Assembly: GCA_003024785.1 (NCBI GenBank) | Contig: PUQB01000801.1 | Location: forward strand, 31,592-95,591 | Length of the DNA stretch: 64,000 nt | Direction: 5' to 3' | From: Selaginella tamariscina | Lineage: Eukaryota > Streptophyta > Lycopodiopsida > Selaginellales > Selaginellaceae | In this document: positions 62,791 through 64,000 of the stretch, piece by piece | How the letters are laid out: each line of letters starts with the position of its first letter | How positions within the stretch are numbered: the stretch's first letter is position 1 | Translations under genes and position numbers: made by a program | The notes under the pieces: model-generated | Told to the model about the DNA's origin: nothing | The model's database searches: none | What the model saw: the letters and a program-made list of their open reading frames with translations, nothing else

Positions 62791-64000
62791 TACCAGATTA
62801 GTATGATGAACACGAGTCAGTACTTTCAGCTCAGACATGAACTCTTTTGTTGCTTGTAAGTTCATTTTCTTGATAGCAAGTTTCTATTCAAAACAATAAG
62901 TAATCAAATATACGAATATATAATGCCTCTTTAAAGCATAATTTATATATGTATATGTCCCACGCACACACACACCTGACCGCGGAGTTCACTATAATAA
63001 ACAGCACCATATCCACCTTCTCCAATCTTATTTGTTAAGTTGAAATTATCAGTTGATGCAGCAAGTTCTTCATATGAAAATTCCACAGATTTATCAACTC
63101 CCAAACCGAAAACTGGACGGGGCATTCCCGCCCGTAGCCCCATTAGAACTGTGAAGTAGTTCTGCTAAATAACATAAAAAAAAAGATAGGAAATAAATAA
63201 TATAAAATAACTTAATAATATGTATGTACATATGTGCAAATATATTTAATAGCTTACTGTTTTTGTGATTCCGCTTTCAAGGTGTGACTGTTTAAATCGA
63301 ACTTTCTGTTTTCTCCTGCGAAGATAATATGCAAGAGCAGCTACACACGCCACAACTGCCACGACGGCCCCGACTGTAGCACCGGCTATAGTCGCCGTGT
63401 GCTTGATTTGGACTCTGTATATGAATATTATTAATATATATATAAATTATATAAATAAAAATGCCAAACTCACCACCAACAAATGAAGGATATGTTCCAT
63501 TAACTGCATTAACAAAGTCGTTCATTAGTAAGTCATACGTATGTATAGATATGTATTTATACACAGATGTGTGTATAGAAACTTACCTTGGGCAGGATGA
63601 ACAAGTGGTCTCCTTGAGAAGAGAGTGAATTATATTTACTTGAGGATTATACCTTGTAAGATTTCCAACGGTGGTATTAAATGTAGCAGCAATTGTATCC
63701 TTGGTATCATTAGCTTGAACTGGATACGTTATAAACAAACCATACTGAGGAATATCCGGATCTCCACATGAACAATTCACCGGAACATATGCAGGTGACC
63801 CCGGGTAAACTTGAGCGTTCCCGGGTATCGAGTATATCTCATCACCATCAGAAAGCCTGGAGTTTATGTTTAATACACACATACGTGGTGTGTGTGTGTG
63901 CGTGTGTGTGTGTGTTGAACTCTTAGTCCCTATATATTACAACCATCTCCATACCTTAAAGATCCATATTAAACGTTTTAGAGGGACTTACCTAATAACT
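61063..64000 (-). CDS. LysM receptor-like kinase (CERK1/LYK type), 5' end outside window
   Basis: Exons visible in transcript order: 63856-63587 (LysM ectodomain: [25 protein letters not shown]), about 63510-63474 (NGTYPSFVG), about 63413-63258 (one membrane span, [17 protein letters not shown], then basic RRRKQK), 63163-62976 (kinase start with [10 protein letters not shown]), about 62886-62793 (AIKK lysine), about 62726-62633, about 62538-62388 (HRDVKSPN), about 62240-62131 ([12 protein letters not shown]), 62022-61856 ([12 protein letters not shown]), 61752-61652 and about 61229-61063. HRD and DFG are intact, so it is an active RD-type kinase. This family perceives chitin or lipochitooligosaccharides at the plasma membrane. 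Single-base losses after DFG (62217), at KLA-EA (61215) and in the last codons break the frame and look like homopolymer errors. Confidence 0.93.
61352..61634. mobile_element. MITE in the last intron of the LysM kinase gene
   Basis: Same family as 38522-38795. It shares AGCATTAAACAATAT, ATATCATTTGTTA or a variant, AGTCAGCTTAATAA near the left and TAAGCTGATTAATGACT near the right, plus subterminal GGGTCAGTTT(A/G)ATAATT words in inverse orientation. The right end is AATAATTTTCCCTA. The outermost bases of the left end are missing or diverged. Confidence 0.7.
62037..62124. repeat. Compound (AT)n(TG)n microsatellite in a LysM kinase intron
   Basis: Two AT runs separated by TTA pass into a long TG run that stops a few bases before the 3' end of the intron as read on the plus strand. 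In transcript sense it is a CA run near the donor, followed by an AT run. Confidence 0.95.
62738..62791. repeat. Compound (AT)n(AG)n microsatellite in a LysM kinase intron
   Basis: An AT run then an AG run, occupying nearly the whole short intron between the exons encoding AIKK and the VQLIGYC segment. Confidence 0.95.

Noticed and set aside
1..64000. CRISPR arrays, bacterial operons, rRNA or organelle DNA
   Set aside because: There are no spaced direct repeats of CRISPR type, no rRNA-like blocks, and gene structure is clearly nuclear eukaryotic. PsbQ is a nuclear gene, not evidence of plastid DNA.

Overview
The window reads as nuclear DNA of a land plant. It carries split genes for a chloroplast photosystem II subunit (PsbQ), a LysM receptor kinase of the CERK1/LYK type and a PLATZ zinc-binding factor, set among AT-rich repeats, Ty1/copia and Ty3/gypsy retroelements and MITEs. 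A SAS-4/CPAP/CENPJ-like centriole gene points to a plant that still makes flagellated sperm, such as a lycophyte, bryophyte or fern. The mostly short introns and the Crinkler-like P-loop genes would fit a lycophyte or bryophyte best. The species cannot be fixed from the sequence.

Layout. 1-5 kb: AT-rich intergenic DNA with a degenerate tandem repeat, a 446-bp inverted-repeat MITE and long AT-rich repeat units. 5.5-5.7 kb: a small intronless gene for a secreted 12-cysteine peptide (minus strand). 6.9-12.4 kb: a decayed Ty3/gypsy element, itself hit by a TAA-duplicating MITE. 12.9-13.5 kb: PLATZ gene (plus), convergent with the SAS-4-like gene (13.8-17.6 kb, minus). 18.7-22.3 kb: AT-rich repeats. 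22.3-22.9 kb: a duplicated 3' end of the coiled-coil gene found at 38-44 kb. 24.5-27.5 kb: a GC-richer island with a broken kinase-like gene and an antisense receptor-kinase fragment. 28.9-33.0 kb: a 5'-truncated Ty3/gypsy chromovirus with one LTR. 35.3-36.6 kb: a dispersed repeat. 38.0-44.1 kb: a coiled-coil gene of about 20 exons (minus). 44.7-45.8 kb: PsbQ (minus). 47.0-57.5 kb: two copies of a dispersed repeat, the second split by a complete copia element with 5-bp target duplication. 49.3-50.2 and 58.8-60.4 kb: a pair of paralogous Crinkler-like P-loop genes, both broken. 61.1-64.0 kb: the LysM receptor kinase (minus; its 5' end lies beyond the window).

Two features run through the whole window. 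First, almost every coding exon set, including conserved genes such as PsbQ and the LysM kinase, needs one or more single-base frame corrections, often at short homopolymers. This looks more like residual indel error in the assembly than parallel gene death, although the mobile elements and Crinkler-like genes are probably also truly decayed. Second, several introns in unrelated genes begin directly with a (GT)n microsatellite, so the splice donor is part of the simple repeat. The host genes do not form one pathway. SAS-4 serves sperm basal bodies, PsbQ serves photosystem II, the LysM kinase serves chitin or lipochitooligosaccharide perception, and the coiled-coil gene is of unknown function.
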